From Henckelia pumila (taxonomy: Eukaryota > Streptophyta > Magnoliopsida > Lamiales > Gesneriaceae): 64,000 bases of DNA. Where the stretch lies: positions 80,576,151 through 80,640,150 of the forward strand of contig NC_133120.1 of the NCBI RefSeq assembly GCF_033568475.1, read 5' to 3'. Made by a program: the position numbers and the translations under genes. The notes below the pieces were generated by a model, which was not told where the DNA came from, searched no databases, and worked only from the letters and a program-made list of their open reading frames with translations. Shown here in pieces: positions 11,648 through 24,665 of this stretch (position 1 is its first letter; every line of letters starts with the position of its first letter).

Positions 11648-11814
11648 CCTCGGAGGGGTCCTCACTGCTATGCGAGCTCAGAAATCCACGCTACCGGTCT
11701 GTAAGTTTTAAATGTTTGTAGCATGATTTAATTTCTAGAATTTAAGTTAGTATTAATTTCAAAACACTTAGTTATGCATGGCGATTTACGTAAATAAATA
11801 TGTGGTGGTGCAGA

Positions 11815-12885
11815 ATGCCTCCCAGACAGGTGAATCGACGTGGGAGACCTCCACATCCACCTCCACCTCCACCGCCACCTCAGCAGCACCCCATGACAGC
11901 ACTGGAGCAGGCCAGTGCCACGATGATGGCGGGTATTACTGCCTTGCTGGAGCAGCAGGCAGCCCGTCCCAGACTGTCCCACGAGGAGGACGTCGCCGAG
12001 AGGTTCCAGAAGAAGGGGCCTAAGGAGTTCTTGGGGACCACCGATCCGTTGGTGGCTGAGGGATGGATTCGCTCACTTGAGTCCATCTTTGACTATATGG
12101 GGATCACAGACGCCGACAGGGTGAGCTGTGCTACATACATGATGCGAGGCGATGCAGCCTCATGGTGGGAGGGTGCAGTACGAGGAGTCCATCTACCTAC
12201 TCTGACATGGGCGGAGTTTAGGCGTATCTTCTACGCCAAATATTTCACTGAGGATGTGCGCAGTCGCATGATCCGGGAGTTCATGAGTCTCCGTCAGGGG
12301 GACAGATCTGTGGTGGAGTACATAAGCCAGTTTGAGAGGGGCTGTCGTTTTGTGCCCATGATTGCCGATAGTCCGCAGGAGAAGCTGCGTCAGTTTGTTG
12401 AGGGCCTGAAGGCTGAGATCAGGCACGACGTGCGCATGGCAGACGTTTTTACATATGAGTCTGCAGTCAGCAGGGCTTTGCGTTCTGAGGAGGGTCGGAG
12501 AGCGATCCAGAGAGAGCAGCAGAGTAAGAGGCAGTTTGTACAGACAGGTTATCAGCGACCATCTTCGCAGCCTCCTGCGAAGAAGCAGTATACAGGGCCG
12601 GCTAAGGGCCCGAATCAGCAGCAGAGGACACAGCAGCAGAGGCCGCAGCAGCAGCAGAGGGTCGGGGCCCCTAATGCCATAGCTCATCCCATTTGCCCGA
12701 AGTGCCAGAAGATGCATTCGGGACCTTGCCTATTGGGAGCAGGAGTTTGCTTCCACTGCAGAGAGCCGGGGCATCAGATTGCTAACTGCCCCAGGAAGAA
12801 GAACACCGCTGGTAGGGTGTTCGTGATGCAGGCTGAGGAGGTCGATCCAGACACCTCCTTGATCACCGGTACATCCTATCCCTAG
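11815..12885 (+). CDS. gag: Retrotransposon gag
   Basis: Open frame beginning MPPRQVNRRGRPP, the usual gag start of this group; an in-frame ATG 15 bases upstream is also possible. It has a Pro-rich N-terminus, the plant retrotransposon gag domain (about residues 60-200), a Gln-rich stretch and a CCHC zinc knuckle (CFHCREPGHQIANC) near the end. Part of the fossil element at 8981-19145. Confidence 0.88.
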   Translation: MPPRQVNRRGRPPHPPPPPPPPQQHPMTALEQASATMMAGITALLEQQAARPRLSHEEDVAERFQKKGPKEFLGTTDPLVAEGWIRSLESIFDYMGITDADRVSCATYMMRGDAASWWEGAVRGVHLPTLTWAEFRRIFYAKYFTEDVRSRMIREFMSLRQGDRSVVEYISQFERGCRFVPMIADSPQEKLRQFVEGLKAEIRHDVRMADVFTYESAVSRALRSEEGRRAIQREQQSKRQFVQTGYQRPSSQPPAKKQYTGPAKGPNQQQRTQQQRPQQQQRVGAPNAIAHPICPKCQKMHSGPCLLGAGVCFHCREPGHQIANCPRKKNTAGRVFVMQAEEVDPDTSLITGTSYP

Positions 12886-13114
12886 TATTTTAATAAATTC
12901 TCCTTTGGTTAAAGATTTAGTATTTAATTTGAAATTCTTGTTATTTGGGTCATTTAACTGCATGTTAGAATAGGAAGCATGTTTTACTTGTGATTAGAAT
13001 TAAGAACTTGTAGTGACTCGTTTGGGAAAAAAAAAAAATTAGAAGTGGTATGAAACTGTTGGGAATTTTCTGCGTGCAGGGAGAATTCTAGTTGGAGGCA
13101 ACTCCACGTTTGCG

Positions 13115-16100
13115 TTGCTAGATTCAGGGGCTACGCATTCGTTTATCTCCCTGGAGTTTATCAGGCGGGTAGGCATCACACCTGAGAGTAGTGACAGCGG
13201 GTATGATGTTACTATGCCGTCAGGGCAGATTATGTCTACCTCGAAGGTTATTCGAGGACTGGAGTTAGAGCTGCAGGGACACTCCATTCGAGCAGATGTA
13301 GTAGTCTTGCCTTTGAGTGGTTTTGATCTTATTTTGGGTATGGACTGGTTGACAGTCAATGGAGCTTCGATTGATTTTCGTCGGAGATCAGTGTCAGTGA
13401 GACCTACAGGGGGCGACCCGTTCACTTTTCATGCATCTCAGAGCAGTGATATTCCTCAGGTGATATCCTATATTCAGGCGAGGAAGTTGTTGAGACGGGG
13501 TTGCCAGGGGTTTCTAGCGAGTATTGTCACGACTTCAGAGCCATCTAGCAGATCATTATCAGAGTTAGAGGTGGTTCGTGACTTTCCGGATGTCTTTCCG
13601 GAGGATGTGGCAGGAATTCCACCAGTAAGAGAGGTGGAGTTCAGTATTGACTTAGTGCCAGACACCGTGCCTATCTCTAAGGCACCGTACAGGCTTGCTC
13701 CTACCGAGATGAAAGAGTTGAAGGAGCAGATTCAGGAGTTGTTAGAGAAAGGCTTTGTTCGACCTAGCTTTTCTTCTTGGGGAGCTCCGGTGTTGTTTGT
13801 GAAGAAGAAGGATGGCAGTATGAGACTGTGCATCGATTACCGAGAGCTTAACAGAGTCACAGTGAAGAACAAGTATCCACTGCCGAGGATAGAGGACTTG
13901 TTTGACCAGTTGCAGGGAGCTTCAGTGTTCTCCAAGATCGATCTGCGATCTGGTTACCATCAGTTGCGTGTTAGGGATGCAGATGTGTCCAAGACTGCTT
14001 TCCGGACACGATATGGGCATTACGAGTTCTTAGTGATGCCATTTGGGTTGACCAATGCTCCAGCGGTTTTCATGGATCTCATGAACCGAGTCTTTCAGCC
14101 ATATCTGGATCAGTTCATCATAGTCTTTATTGATGATATTTTGATCTATTCTAGGAGCATCGAGGAGCATAGACAGCACCTTCAGACCGCATTGCAGACT
14201 TTGAGGGAGCATCGGTTGTATGCCAAGTTCAGCAAGTGCGAGTTTTGGCTTGAGCAGGTGGCATTTCTTGGCCACATTATTTCGAGAGATGGAGTTGCAG
14301 TCGATCAGTCTAAGGTGGAGGCAGTGCAGAATTGGGGCATTCCGAAGAATGCTTCAGAGATTCGCAGTTTCTTGGGTTTGGCCGGATACTACAGGAAGTT
14401 CATCAAGGGTTTTTCTTCTATTGCAGTACCCTTGACTTCCTTGACCAAGAAGAATGCGAAGTTTATATGGAGTTCAGACTGTCAGAGGAGCTTCGATCAG
14501 CTGAAGGAAGCACTCACTACAGCACCAGTGTTAGCGATGACAGTACCACACGAGGAGTTAGTGGTGTACACCGACGCGTCTAAACTGGGTTTAGGCGCAG
14601 TGCTTATGCAGTGTGGTAAGGTTATTGCGTATGCGTCGAGGCAGCTAAAGATTCACGAGCAGAATTACCCGACGCATGACTTGGAGTTAGCAGCAGTGGT
14701 TTTCGCTTTGAAAATCTGGAGGCACTATCTTTACGGCGAGAAGTGCAAGATTTTCACCGACCACAAGAGCCTCAAGTACTTCTTCACCCAGAAGGAGTTG
14801 AACATGAGGCAGCGCAGATGGCTTGAGCTTGTTAAGGATTATGATTGTGACATTAGCTACCATCCGGGTAAGGCTAATGTAGTGGCAGATGCTTTGAGTC
14901 GGAAGTCGTCAGTGGTATCATGTTTGACTGTGCAGTTACCACTACAGACCGAGATTCAGAGATTTGGGTTGGAGTGCTATCCGAGCGGCCATGCACCGAG
15001 CTTGTCAGTGTTGACGGTGCAGCCAGTTTTGAGAGATCGGATTAGAGAGGGACAGTCCACTGATGAGGAGCTACAGCGATGGAGACAGAGAGATGAGGCC
15101 AGAGGTAGTCTCTTGTATACAGTGGAGGATGGCATCGTTCAGTACCGTGGGAGGATGTGGGTACCGAACGTTGATCAGTTGAGAGCCGAGATTCTAGCAG
15201 AGGCTCATGCATCTCCGTACTCCATTCACCCCGGAAGTACGAAGATGTACCGAGACTTACAGTTAACGTATTGGTGGCCCGGGATGAAGAGTGACATCGG
15301 GAGAGTGGTGTCAGAGTGCTTGACTTGTCAGCAAGTCAAAGCAGAGCATCAGCGTCCAGCGGGACTTCTTAGACCTCTCCCTATTCCGGAATGGAAATGG
15401 GAGAATATTACGATGGACTTTGTAGTTGGCTTACCGAGGAGTACCAGAGGGTGTACAGCGATTTGGGTGATTGTGGATAGACTCACCAAGTCAGCTCATT
15501 TCTTGCCGGTAAGGATTAACTACACTTTGACACAGTATGCAGAGCTTTACATCAGAGAGATTGTTAGACTGCATGGCATACCAGTGTCTATTGTGTCAGA
15601 CAGAGATCCGAGATTCACCTCAGCATTTTGGAAGAGTCTGCACACAGCTTTGGGGACTAGGCTTTTGTTCAGTACAGCATTTCATCCCCAGACAGATGGC
15701 CAGTCCGAGAGAGTGATCCAGGTTCTCGAGGATCTTCTGAGAGCTTGTGTCATTGATTTTCGAGGATCTTGGGAGACTAGACTGCCATTAGTGGAGTTTA
15801 CCTATAACAACAGCTTTCAGTCGTCTATAGGTATGGCTCCATATGCAGCACTTTATGGGAGGAGATGCAGATCTCCGGTGCATTGGGATGAGGTTGGTGA
15901 GAGGATTTTGTTGGGTCCAGAGATTGTGCAGCAGACAGCTGACATCGTGACGCAGATTCGAGATAGGATGAGGACTGCGCAGAGTCGGCAGAAGAGTTAT
16001 GCAGATGCCAGACGACGCGATTTGGAGTTCGCGGTAGGTGATCACGTATTCTTGAAGGTGTCACCCATGAAGGGAGTAGCGCGTTTTGGACGGAGAGGCA

Positions 16101-16453
16101 AGCTTAATCCGAGATATATAGGGCCATTCGAGATCTTGGAGCGAGTTGGCACGTTGGCCTATCGTTTAGCTCTACCTCCAGGGCTAGCGGCAGTGCACAA
16201 CGTTTTCCATGTATCCATGCTTCGGAGATATGTCTCCAACCCGTCGCATGTGTTGGATTTCGAACCCTTACAGTTGCCACCAGATCTAGTGTATGAGGAG
16301 AGACCAGTACGGATCTTGGCTAGGGAGGAGCGGAGGCTTAGGACGCGGGTCATACCGATGGTCAGAGTCCAGTGGCTGAATCACTCAGAGGAGGAAGCTA
16401 CTTGGGAGACCGAGGCAGACATGAGGACTCGCTACCCGGAGTTGTTCGGGTAA
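13115..16453 (+). CDS. pol: Retrotransposon pol (protease, RT, RNase H, integrase, chromodomain-like tail)
   Basis: One long frame of about 1,110 residues. In order: an aspartic protease signature (LDSGATHSF) at the start, reverse transcriptase ([14 protein letters not shown]), RNase H ([13 protein letters not shown]), integrase with its zinc-binding and core parts ([21 protein letters not shown]), and a C-terminal chromodomain-like block ([14 protein letters not shown]). Domain order is Ty3/gypsy, not copia. Confidence 0.93.
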   Translation: MLDSGATHSFISLEFIRRVGITPESSDSGYDVTMPSGQIMSTSKVIRGLELELQGHSIRADVVVLPLSGFDLILGMDWLTVNGASIDFRRRSVSVRPTGGDPFTFHASQSSDIPQVISYIQARKLLRRGCQGFLASIVTTSEPSSRSLSELEVVRDFPDVFPEDVAGIPPVREVEFSIDLVPDTVPISKAPYRLAPTEMKELKEQIQELLEKGFVRPSFSSWGAPVLFVKKKDGSMRLCIDYRELNRVTVKNKYPLPRIEDLFDQLQGASVFSKIDLRSGYHQLRVRDADVSKTAFRTRYGHYEFLVMPFGLTNAPAVFMDLMNRVFQPYLDQFIIVFIDDILIYSRSIEEHRQHLQTALQTLREHRLYAKFSKCEFWLEQVAFLGHIISRDGVAVDQSKVEAVQNWGIPKNASEIRSFLGLAGYYRKFIKGFSSIAVPLTSLTKKNAKFIWSSDCQRSFDQLKEALTTAPVLAMTVPHEELVVYTDASKLGLGAVLMQCGKVIAYASRQLKIHEQNYPTHDLELAAVVFALKIWRHYLYGEKCKIFTDHKSLKYFFTQKELNMRQRRWLELVKDYDCDISYHPGKANVVADALSRKSSVVSCLTVQLPLQTEIQRFGLECYPSGHAPSLSVLTVQPVLRDRIREGQSTDEELQRWRQRDEARGSLLYTVEDGIVQYRGRMWVPNVDQLRAEILAEAHASPYSIHPGSTKMYRDLQLTYWWPGMKSDIGRVVSECLTCQQVKAEHQRPAGLLRPLPIPEWKWENITMDFVVGLPRSTRGCTAIWVIVDRLTKSAHFLPVRINYTLTQYAELYIREIVRLHGIPVSIVSDRDPRFTSAFWKSLHTALGTRLLFSTAFHPQTDGQSERVIQVLEDLLRACVIDFRGSWETRLPLVEFTYNNSFQSSIGMAPYAALYGRRCRSPVHWDEVGERILLGPEIVQQTADIVTQIRDRMRTAQSRQKSYADARRRDLEFAVGDHVFLKVSPMKGVARFGRRGKLNPRYIGPFEILERVGTLAYRLALPPGLAAVHNVFHVSMLRRYVSNPSHVLDFEPLQLPPDLVYEERPVRILAREERRLRTRVIPMVRVQWLNHSEEEATWETEADMRTRYPELFG

Positions 16454-16482
16454 GTACTTTAATTTCGAGGACGAAATTCAAT

Positions 16483-16496
16483 TTAAGGGGGGGGAG
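16483..16496 (+). other. Polypurine tract
   Basis: A G-rich run (AAGGGGGGGGAGA) immediately upstream of the 3' LTR, the expected plus-strand primer site. Confidence 0.75.
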
Positions 16497-16499
16497 AAT

Positions 16500-19145
16500 T
16501 GTAACACCCGGTATTTTTAAATACGTAAATCTGCCTGCATAATTAGGATACTTAATTATTTAAATTTATGATTTATGGGTTAAATAATTATGTGAATTAT
16601 TTGTGCATGGTTTAATTTATTTTTAAGCATTTAACCCATAATTAGTAATTTTTATGATTTTTTTTAGTATTTTAATTATTTGATCGCGTAGACGGGACCG
16701 TGGACGGACGGGATGACAACTTTCGAGCCAAATTATTTTATGAGCCTTTTTGGAGCCTTAAAATATTATTTTGAGTTTTATTATCTCAAAATTTTAAGTA
16801 TTTAATTTTATATAATTTTAGGAGTCCTTTTTATTCAAAATTAGCCAAAATATTGACTTTTTACTATTTTTAAAAATTCCCTACTCTAATATTTCGGGAT
16901 TTAACTTTCCCATCAGATTATTTTTATTATTAGGAATTTTTAAATAAATGTTTTATGGTATATTATAATTCTAAATAAGCTATTATCCTATTTAAATTCT
17001 AATTAACCCAAAAGTCTAACCTAATCTACCCAAACTCACGTCTCTAAGCTCCTAGCCGCCTCCCTCCCCTCCATTCTCCATCTTCACCTTATTCCATCAG
17101 CCAAGGAGGTTCCATAGTCGATTCCCTCAAGCTTTTGGTTGGTTGTTCGTCTCCCCGTCGTCCCGGAATCGTTATCTACGCCTTCATCTTTCCTTCTACG
17201 GTGCAAGGCATGATTTCTTCTTGAATTTTCGTACCATCTCAGTTATATTAATATGCGTATGGTGTATGTATTAAATTCTTAAAGAAATTTCAGAAAAATA
17301 TGTTTACCTCTCGGTTGCACACACATAGCGCCTTGTTTTTCATTGACATACACACGTTTTCATGGTTATGGACGGCTAGGGTGCTGGTCAGGGGTTCCTA
17401 GGTGGAGGAAGGGTGGTTTGGGCTCGAGTGGCTCGAGTGGTTCGAGCCAAACGAGCCCAAGTTTTGAGCTAGTGCAGTCGGCGGCCATGGTTCGACGCAG
17501 GTAAGGGTTTCGTGTTCAGGGGCTTCGGGTTCGTGGTTCCTGGCTGCATGGGGGCTGGGGCCTGGTTAGGTTAGGTCCGCCCGGACGTGGACTACGTCCG
17601 GGCGGCGGCGCTCCGGCCAGGGGCGGCCGGAGCCGGCCGGCAGCAGGCCAAGAGGGCCTGCTGCTCACGGCCGAGAGGCAATGGGAGAGGGGGGATCGGG
17701 TTGGGCTAGGTTAGGGGTCTGGGTCGGGTCTGAGTGGTCCGGGTCGGGTCGGTTAGGTAGTGGGTCGGGTTAGTGAGTCCGGGTCCGAGTTTGGTGGGCC
17801 GGGCTCGAGTATTTTATTTTTAAAGTATTTTACAAATTTATGTGTTTTTGGGTCAAATAAATTGAAATAAAATTATTTGGACTCCCAAATAATTTTATTT
17901 GGACTTTTAAAATTTTAATTAAGTTAGTCCATTTATTTTATGGGCTTTTGGGCCCATAAAAGTTAATGGGCCAGTCTTTGGGTTTTTGGGCCCAATGGGC
18001 CAGTTTAAGTGTTATTGGGCTTAGTGTAATTTTAATGGGCTTTATTAATTTAATTGGGCTTAGAATAATTATTTGGGCTTAAAGTTTGAAATAATGGGCT
18101 TAAGTATGTTAATGAGCCAGATTTAAGTTAATGGGCTTGTGTGTAGGGCCAGCAGTCCAGGACCATCCATGAGAAAATTTGCATGTGTCCTGAATATATA
18201 TTTAATTATTTATATGCATTTAAGTTATTTTAATATTTATATGTTAGTAAGAAATTAAATTAAATATATATGATGGACACACATTTTATTCAAGTACATG
18301 CATTCATGAAATAATATTTTATGCATGATTTAATGTTTAAGTTGAGCAATAAAAATATTTTATGTTGGAAGTTGAAGTAGTGTGACAATTTAAGGGGGAT
18401 TCGTCCCCATATGATTGAAGGGCAGTTTACTGCCAATTTAAGAGGTGATTCGTCACCGCCACGTACGTAGGTTTCCACGCTGATCAGTATTTAATGTATG
18501 ATTTAAGGTTACACTACGGATACAACCATGCTATGTTAGAAAATAAATTGCTCAATATTGTTATGTATTATGTTATGTATTATGTTTATTTAAGTAAGTT
18601 ATGTTATGTAATTTTTAAGCATGCTCATTCATGTATATGTATGTATTAGTATTAAATTGGTTTAAATTATTTTAAACCCTTGTTATGTTAGCATGTTGGG
18701 CCTCTAGGCTCACTACACTGGTATGGTGCAGGTGAGTACGTTGAGGATGACATTGTACCCACCGGAGGCGAGGACGTATGAGCATGCATGCAGTGGCCCC
18801 GTGACCGTGAAATATTCTGAGTCGCTATGCATGTTATTGTTCTTGTCAGCATGATACATTTTTATTATTTTCAGTGATTGAGGGTCTAGAATATTTATTT
18901 AATATTTTCAGTGCATGCAAACTTTTATTTACTTATGCAGTATATTTTTAATTAATGTTTGACTCAGATATTTATTATATTTTTAAGAATGCATTTTTAT
19001 TTAAGTATTTAATTGTTTATTCATTTTAAATATTTTTATTCTGTGCATATATGTATGGGCATATATGTACATATTTTATTTAGTAAGTAAAAAAAAAAAA
19101 AAAAAATTCCGCATATTTATTTATTATAGAGTTAGGGTCGTTTCA
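16500..19145 (+). repeat. 3' LTR of the Gypsy element
   Basis: Near-identical copy of 8981-11628, differing by only a handful of positions plus small length changes. It is followed by TATTT, which repeats the five bases before the 5' LTR. Confidence 0.95.
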
Positions 19146-20449
19146 TATTTGGTTCGATTTTGAAATATATATGTCAAAATCGAACCGACTGAACAAATCG
19201 AAAATTTATTATATTAATAATTATATTTATATTTATATTATATATGTTCTGACTTATGAGATGATATTTACTTATTTAGTGAATGAATAATCATTTTGAA
19301 TAATTCTCAGTTGATTGTTGTTTATGTAATTCATTGTTGTTTTGGAATTCATTGTTGATTAATTGATGGTTGTTTAATGTAATTTTTAGTTTATTTTTTT
19401 ATGTAATTCATTTAAAATTTATTTTTCAAAGTTTACTAAAAATTCATTTAAAAGGATAACATATTATATTTTACAATATATTTATATTGTTAATTTTAAT
19501 AATCGTATCAAAACCAAAAATAACCGACCGAAATAATCGAACTGTTTTGGTAGAAATCGAACCGAATCAAAGAAAAATGGTTCGGATATCGGATTATATA
19601 TTTCTAAAATTAAAACCGAAAAAAATAAAATAAAAAACAGAAAATGAAATCGAACCGGCCGATGAACACCTTTACATTTTATTGTGTTATGTATTATTGA
19701 TCAAACCGGCCAAACCAAACCGTAGAAATTGGTCCATTATAGTACAAAACCGAACCGATCGAAGTAAAACGATTTGACTTCGGATTATATTTTTCATAAA
19801 CCAAAAACCGAATCGAATTTGGACAAATTAAAACCGAACTGACCGATGAACATCCCTAATTATTTATTTTCACCCATTTTAATCATCGGTTATTTTTATT
19901 TTAAAAGTTGATTGTTCTCAATAAAGTTAGAAGAATTGATTCAAAAAAAGTTTATTGTTCTTATTTAAAAAAATATAATTTTGATAAACAGAATTACAAT
20001 AACTCGTGAAATATGCTAATTATTTTATGAATGTTAAAAACTTTGAATTTAATAGTAATAATGTATAGTATGTATGGACAGAAATTCGAATAAATCGGAA
20101 TGAACGTTTTAATTCGAAAAATTCGGTTCGATTAATTTATGTGATTTTTTTTTTTAAAAAATGTTTAAATCTGGTTATTCGATTCGATTTTGATTATTTT
20201 TTTTAAAAAATATCAATTATACCGAATATATCAAGTTTCTAAATAAAAATTATTATTATTATTATTAATAATTTATTTTATGTGATGTGCTATCGGACTT
20301 GGAGATCATTTAATTAATTAACTTGCAATTACTTGGTGAAATACGATTTGAAGTTATCATTATATCTTAACTTAATTTTTAATAAAATAAAAATTATTAG
20401 ACAAATAATTAGTTATTTATATGGATTTTATTTTTTAATCATTAGGTAT

Positions 20450-20681
20450 TTTGTTATTTATCAAAATGACACTCTCTTTATGTCATTTGATATTTTTTTA
20501 TTTACAAAAATATCACCCACTTTATAAAATTGATTGACATATCTATTGCATTTTTGTGAATATTTGTTTAGGAAAACGTTTTTTTTTTTTGTAATTTTTA
20601 AAATTTACAATTTATCTATATTTTTTGTTTTCATTAAAAAACAGACTGTACGAACACGCAACACGTGCAGCGAAATACTAG
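20450..20681 (+). mobile_element. Small non-autonomous Helitron (5' end uncertain)
   Basis: The 3' end is clear: a hairpin CACG-CAACA-CGTG (20654-20666), about eleven bases, then CTAG followed by T (20678-20682). The interior shares blocks with the element at 4788-5021 (ATGTC-ATTTGATA, ATTTACA-AAAA, GGAAAAC). The 5' terminus is only estimated. Confidence 0.45.
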
Positions 20682-20780
20682 TTATTATAATAATAAAAAT
20701 GAGGGACCGGAGTTCGAAACCCCATTTTAATTAAAAAATTAAAAAAATAAATTATTTGATATTTTGGAAAATTATTATTT

Positions 20781-20948
20781 TATGTGTCATAAAATAAAAA
20801 AAATAAATATAATATTCATATACATAATACATATAAGTTATTATTTTATGTGCCATTAAATTTTTATGTGTCATAAAATAAAAAAAATAAATATAATATT
20901 CATATACATAATACATATAAGTTATTATTTTATGTGTCATTAAATTCA
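20781..20948. repeat. 84-bp tandem duplication
   Basis: Two nearly identical copies of an AT-rich unit starting TATGTGTCATAAAAT at 20781 and 20865. The unit includes ATTCATATACATAATACAT. Confidence 0.8.
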
Positions 20949-21274
20949 AGTTGGATACCAATCAAGCTTAAATTAAACAATCAAATAAGTTCACCCAACT
21001 CATCTTACACTTTTTTTTGGAGCATAATCTTACTCTTTCAAGCTACGATAAGATTCCCAAATTCCATTTCAAATCAATAATTCAGTTTTATGCAACCAAA
21101 AACAGATTCAAAATTCGAATTTGCAAATTCGGTAATCGTCTATATACCTAATTTATCGAGTTTTTTTCCCCCTAAATTGAAATAAATAAAACTAAAATTC
21201 TACAGAGAATGTGCAAAAGTACAAGTGGTCTTTATTGATTTTTTTTATTTATAAGAAACGTGTCTTAACGAGAA

Positions 21275-21341
21275 GGTAGTTATCTCATACATCGTTTGGT
21301 CGTGAGATGAACAGTAAATGATGCATGTTATAGATATTAAA
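21275..21341 (+). repeat. 67-bp direct repeat, inner copy
   Basis: A sequence containing ATCGTTTGGTCG, GAGATGAAC, GTAAATGATGCATGTTATAG recurs in the same orientation at 24922-24991, so the two copies bracket the right arm of the inverted repeat. Confidence 0.85.
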
Positions 21342-22859
21342 ATGGTAAATTAGTTAGGATATAATGGTAATTTCAAATTGAGTTTCACCAATTCATTGTA
21401 AGTTATAGTTTTAGATGATCTCTTGGTAAGATAGCAAGCATATCACATAAAATAAATTAATAAGAACAATAATTTTTATTTGAAAACTTGATATATTCGA
21501 TTTAATTGATATTTTTTTAAAAAATAATCAAAATCGAATCGAATAACCAATTTTAAAATTTTTTTAAAAAAAAATCATATCTTTAAATTAATCGAACCGA
21601 ATTTTTCGAATTAAATCGTCCATTCCGATTTATTCGAATTTCTGTCCATACATACCATATATATTACTATTAAATTCAAAGTTTTTAACATTCATAAAAT
21701 AATTAGCATATTTCACGAGTTATTGTAAATATGTTTATCAACATTATATTTTTTTAAATAAGAACAATAAAATTTTTTAGAATCAATTCTTGTAACTTTA
21801 TTGAGAACAATCAACTTTTAAAATAAAAATAACCGATGATTAAAATGGGTGAAAATAAATAACTAGGGGTGTTTATCGGTCGGTTCAGTTTTAATTTGTC
21901 CAAATTTGATTCGGTTTTTGGTTTATGAAAAATATAATCCGTAGTTAAACCGTTTTACTTCGATCGGTTCGGTTTTGTACTATAATGGACCAATTTCTAC
22001 AGACAATAAAATGTAGAGGTGTTCATCATCCGGTTCGATTTCGTTTTTTGTTTTTTATTTCATTTTTTCGATTTATATAATCCGATATCCGAACCATTTT
22101 TCTTCGATTCGGTTCAATTTTCTACCAAAACAGTTCGATTATTTCGGTCGGTTATTTCGGTTTTGATACGATTATTAAAATTAATAATATAAATATATTG
22201 TAAAATATAGTATGTTATCTTTTTTAATGATTTCTTAGTAAAACTTTTAAAAATAAATTTTAAATGAATTACATAAAAAATCAACTAAAAATTACATTAA
22301 ACAACCATCAATTAATCAACTATGAATTACAAAAACAATAATGAATTACATAAACAAACAACAGTCAACTAAAAATTATTCAAATTGATTCTTCATTCAC
22401 TAAATAAGTAAATATCATTTCATAAGTCATAACATATATAATATAAATATAAATATAAATATAAATAAAATTATTAATTTAATAAAATTACGGTTTTTTC
22501 AGTCGGTTCGATTTTGACATATATATTTCAAAATCGAACCAAATAAACTTCGGTTCTAAGATTGATATCCGAATTACAAAATACGGTTTTCGGTTCGATT
22601 CGGTGTTTGATTTTTTCCTGTTTGGATTTACGATTTTTTCGGTTTTATCTGAAATTTGAACACCCCCTATAAATAACACATCGTCCATGGCATTAGAAAT
22701 CACACTTGAAAAACAAGGTTCGGTGTTTGATTTTTTTTTTTCGGTTTGGATTTACGATTTTTTCGGTTTTATTCGAAATTTAAACACCCCTATAAATAAC
22801 ACATCGTCCATGAAATTAGAAATCACACTAAAAAAACAAGATGCGAAAATAAAACAAAA

Positions 22860-22909
22860 AAAATTTGGACCATTTCTCGATTTATGCGTGTCATCCTTGC
22901 GCAGGGGCC

Positions 22910-22941
<32 letters not shown>

Positions 22942-22961
22942 TCGGATGTCCCCAAAGGGAC
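22860..22961 (-). ncRNA. U6: U6 snRNA copy 2
   Basis: 102 nt. Identical to the plant U6 sequence as I know it except for one C-to-T in the 5' stem-loop (CCTTTGGGG). The ACAGAGA box and terminal T run are intact, so it may be functional. Confidence 0.9.
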
Positions 22962-22984
22962 AAACTAAAGCGTGGAGCTAACAG

Positions 22985-23027
22985 TATATGAAGAAACATA
23001 AGCTCGTTGTTTTATAAATGTGGGATT
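22985..23027 (-). promoter_or_regulatory. U6 promoter, copy 2
   Basis: On the - strand, ATCCCACATTT (23017-23027) lies upstream of a TATA box (22985-22989) with plant Pol III spacing; transcription starts at 22961. Confidence 0.8.
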
Positions 23028-23727
23028 TGAGGGAGCGCTTCGATTATTTTGGGCCACAGAATCAGGCCAACATTTGTAGCCCCGCATATATTGTAAAATA
23101 TAGTATGTTATTTTTTTTAATGATTTCTTAATAAAACTTTTAAAAATAAATTTTAAATGAATTACATAAAAAATCAAATAAAAATTATATTAAACAACCA
23201 TCAATTAATCAACTATGAATTACAAAAACAACAATGAATTACATAAACAACAGTCAACTAAAAATTATTCAAAATGATTCTTCATTCACTAAATAAGTAA
23301 ATATCATCTCATAAGTCATAACATATATAATATAAATATAAATATAAATAAAATTATTAATTTAATAAAATTTCGGTTTTGACATATATATTCCAAAATC
23401 GAACCAAATAAACTTCGGTTCTAAGATTTATATCTGAATTACAAAATACGATTTTCGGTTCGATTCAGTGTTTGATTTTTTCCTGTTTGGATTTACAATT
23501 TTTTCGATTTTATCTGAAATTTGAACACCCCCTTAAATAACACATCGTCCATGGCATTAGAAATCACACTTAAAAAACAAGGTTCGGTGTTTGATTTTTT
23601 TTTTTTTTCCGGTTTGGATTTACGATTTTTTCGATTTTATCCGAAATTTGAACACCCCTATAAATAACACATCGTCCATAAAATTAGAAATCACACTAAA
23701 AAAACAAGATGCGAAAATAAAACAAAA

Positions 23728-23829
23728 AAAATTTGAACCATTTCTCGATTTATGCGTGTTATCCTTGCGCAGGGGCCATGCTAATTTTCTCTGTATCGTT
23801 CCAATTTTATCGGATGTTCCCGAAGGGGC
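23728..23829 (-). ncRNA. U6: U6 snRNA copy 3 (variant)
   Basis: Full length but with about five differences from the plant U6 sequence as I know it, four of them C-to-T or G-to-A. One falls in the conserved stretch right after ACAGAGA. Probably a decaying copy; its promoter elements and terminator remain. Confidence 0.85.
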
Positions 23830-23852
23830 AAATTGTAGCCTGGAGCTAACAG

Positions 23853-23894
23853 TATATGAAGAAACATAATCTCGTTGTTTTATAAATGTGGGAT
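23853..23894 (-). promoter_or_regulatory. U6 promoter, copy 3
   Basis: USE ATCCCACATTT (23884-23894) and TATA (23853-23857) on the - strand, spaced as in the other copies. Confidence 0.75.
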
Positions 23895-24583
23895 TTGAGG
23901 GAGCGCTTCGATTATTTTGGGCCACAGAATCAGGCCAACATTTGGGCGGCATAGTATGTTATCTTTTTTAATGATTTCTCAGTAAAATTTTTAAAAATAA
24001 ATTTTAAATAAATTACATAAAAAATCAACTAAAAATTACATTATACAACCATCAATTAATCAACTATGAATTATTAAAACAACAATGAATCACATAAACA
24101 ACAGTCAACTAAAAATTATTCAAAATAATTCTTCATTCACTAAATAAGTAAATATCATTTCATAAGTCATAACATATATAATATAAATATAAATATAAAT
24201 AAAATTATTAATTTAATGAAATTTCGATTTTTTCAGTCGGTTCGATTTTGACATATATATTCCAAATAAACTTCGGTTCTAAGATTTATATCCGAATTAC
24301 AAAATACGATTTTCGGTTCGATTCGGTGTTTGATTTTTTCCTGTTTGGATTTACAATTTTTTCGATTTTATCTGAAATTTGAACACCCCCTATAAATAAC
24401 ACATCGTCCATGGCATTAGAAATCACACTGAAAAAACAAGGTTCAGTGTTTGATTTTTTTTTTCAGATTTGGATTTACGATTTTTTCGGTTTTTTCCGAA
24501 ATTTGAACACCCTTATAAATAACACATAATCCATGAAATTAAAAATCACACTGAAAAAAACAAGATGCAAAAATAAAACAAAA

Positions 24584-24633
24584 AAAATTTGGACCATTTC
24601 TCGATTTATGCGTGTCATCCTTGCGCAGGGGCC

Positions 24634-24665
<32 letters not shown>

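Larger units (their letters stand above)
8981..19145 (+). mobile_element. Ty3/gypsy LTR retrotransposon, probably Tekay/Del-type chromovirus, young
   Basis: A 10.2-kb element with two 2.65-kb LTRs (TG...CA), a 5-bp target duplication TATTT on both sides, a primer-binding site for initiator Met-tRNA after the 5' LTR and a purine tract before the 3' LTR. The inside holds a gag frame and a long pol frame in the order protease, reverse transcriptase, RNase H, integrase, with a chromodomain-like C-terminus. It looks essentially whole, with gag and pol in separate frames about 230 bp apart and no obvious break within pol. The LTRs are about 99.7% identical by eye, suggesting an age of roughly 0.1-0.2 million years at commonly used plant rates. 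Clade assignment rests on LTR length and the C-terminal domain. Confidence 0.93.
8478..20312 (+). repeat. Left arm of the U6 inverted repeat (split by a Gypsy element)
   Basis: Excluding the inserted retrotransposon (8981-19145) and its target duplication, about 1.67 kb here (8478-8980 plus 19146-20312) is the reverse complement, with mismatches, of 21413-24904. Matching landmarks include the U6 gene and its upstream flank, the stretch around 19260-19400 against 22260-22430, and 20070-20260 against 21490-21660. The arms are tail to tail, with the U6 genes at the outer ends. The arms stop matching near 20312 and 21413. Confidence 0.85.
20313..21412. other. Spacer between the U6 inverted-repeat arms
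   Basis: About 1.1 kb of AT-rich sequence without a gene. It contains a Helitron 3' end (to 20681), an 84-bp tandem duplication (20781-20948) and one copy of a 67-bp direct repeat (21275-21341) whose partner lies outside the right arm. Confidence 0.6.

Noticed and set aside
20701-20745. GGAGTTCGAAACCCC box-B-like sequence as a tRNA gene or SINE
   Set aside because: No matching box A or cloverleaf partner nearby. At most a SINE fragment.
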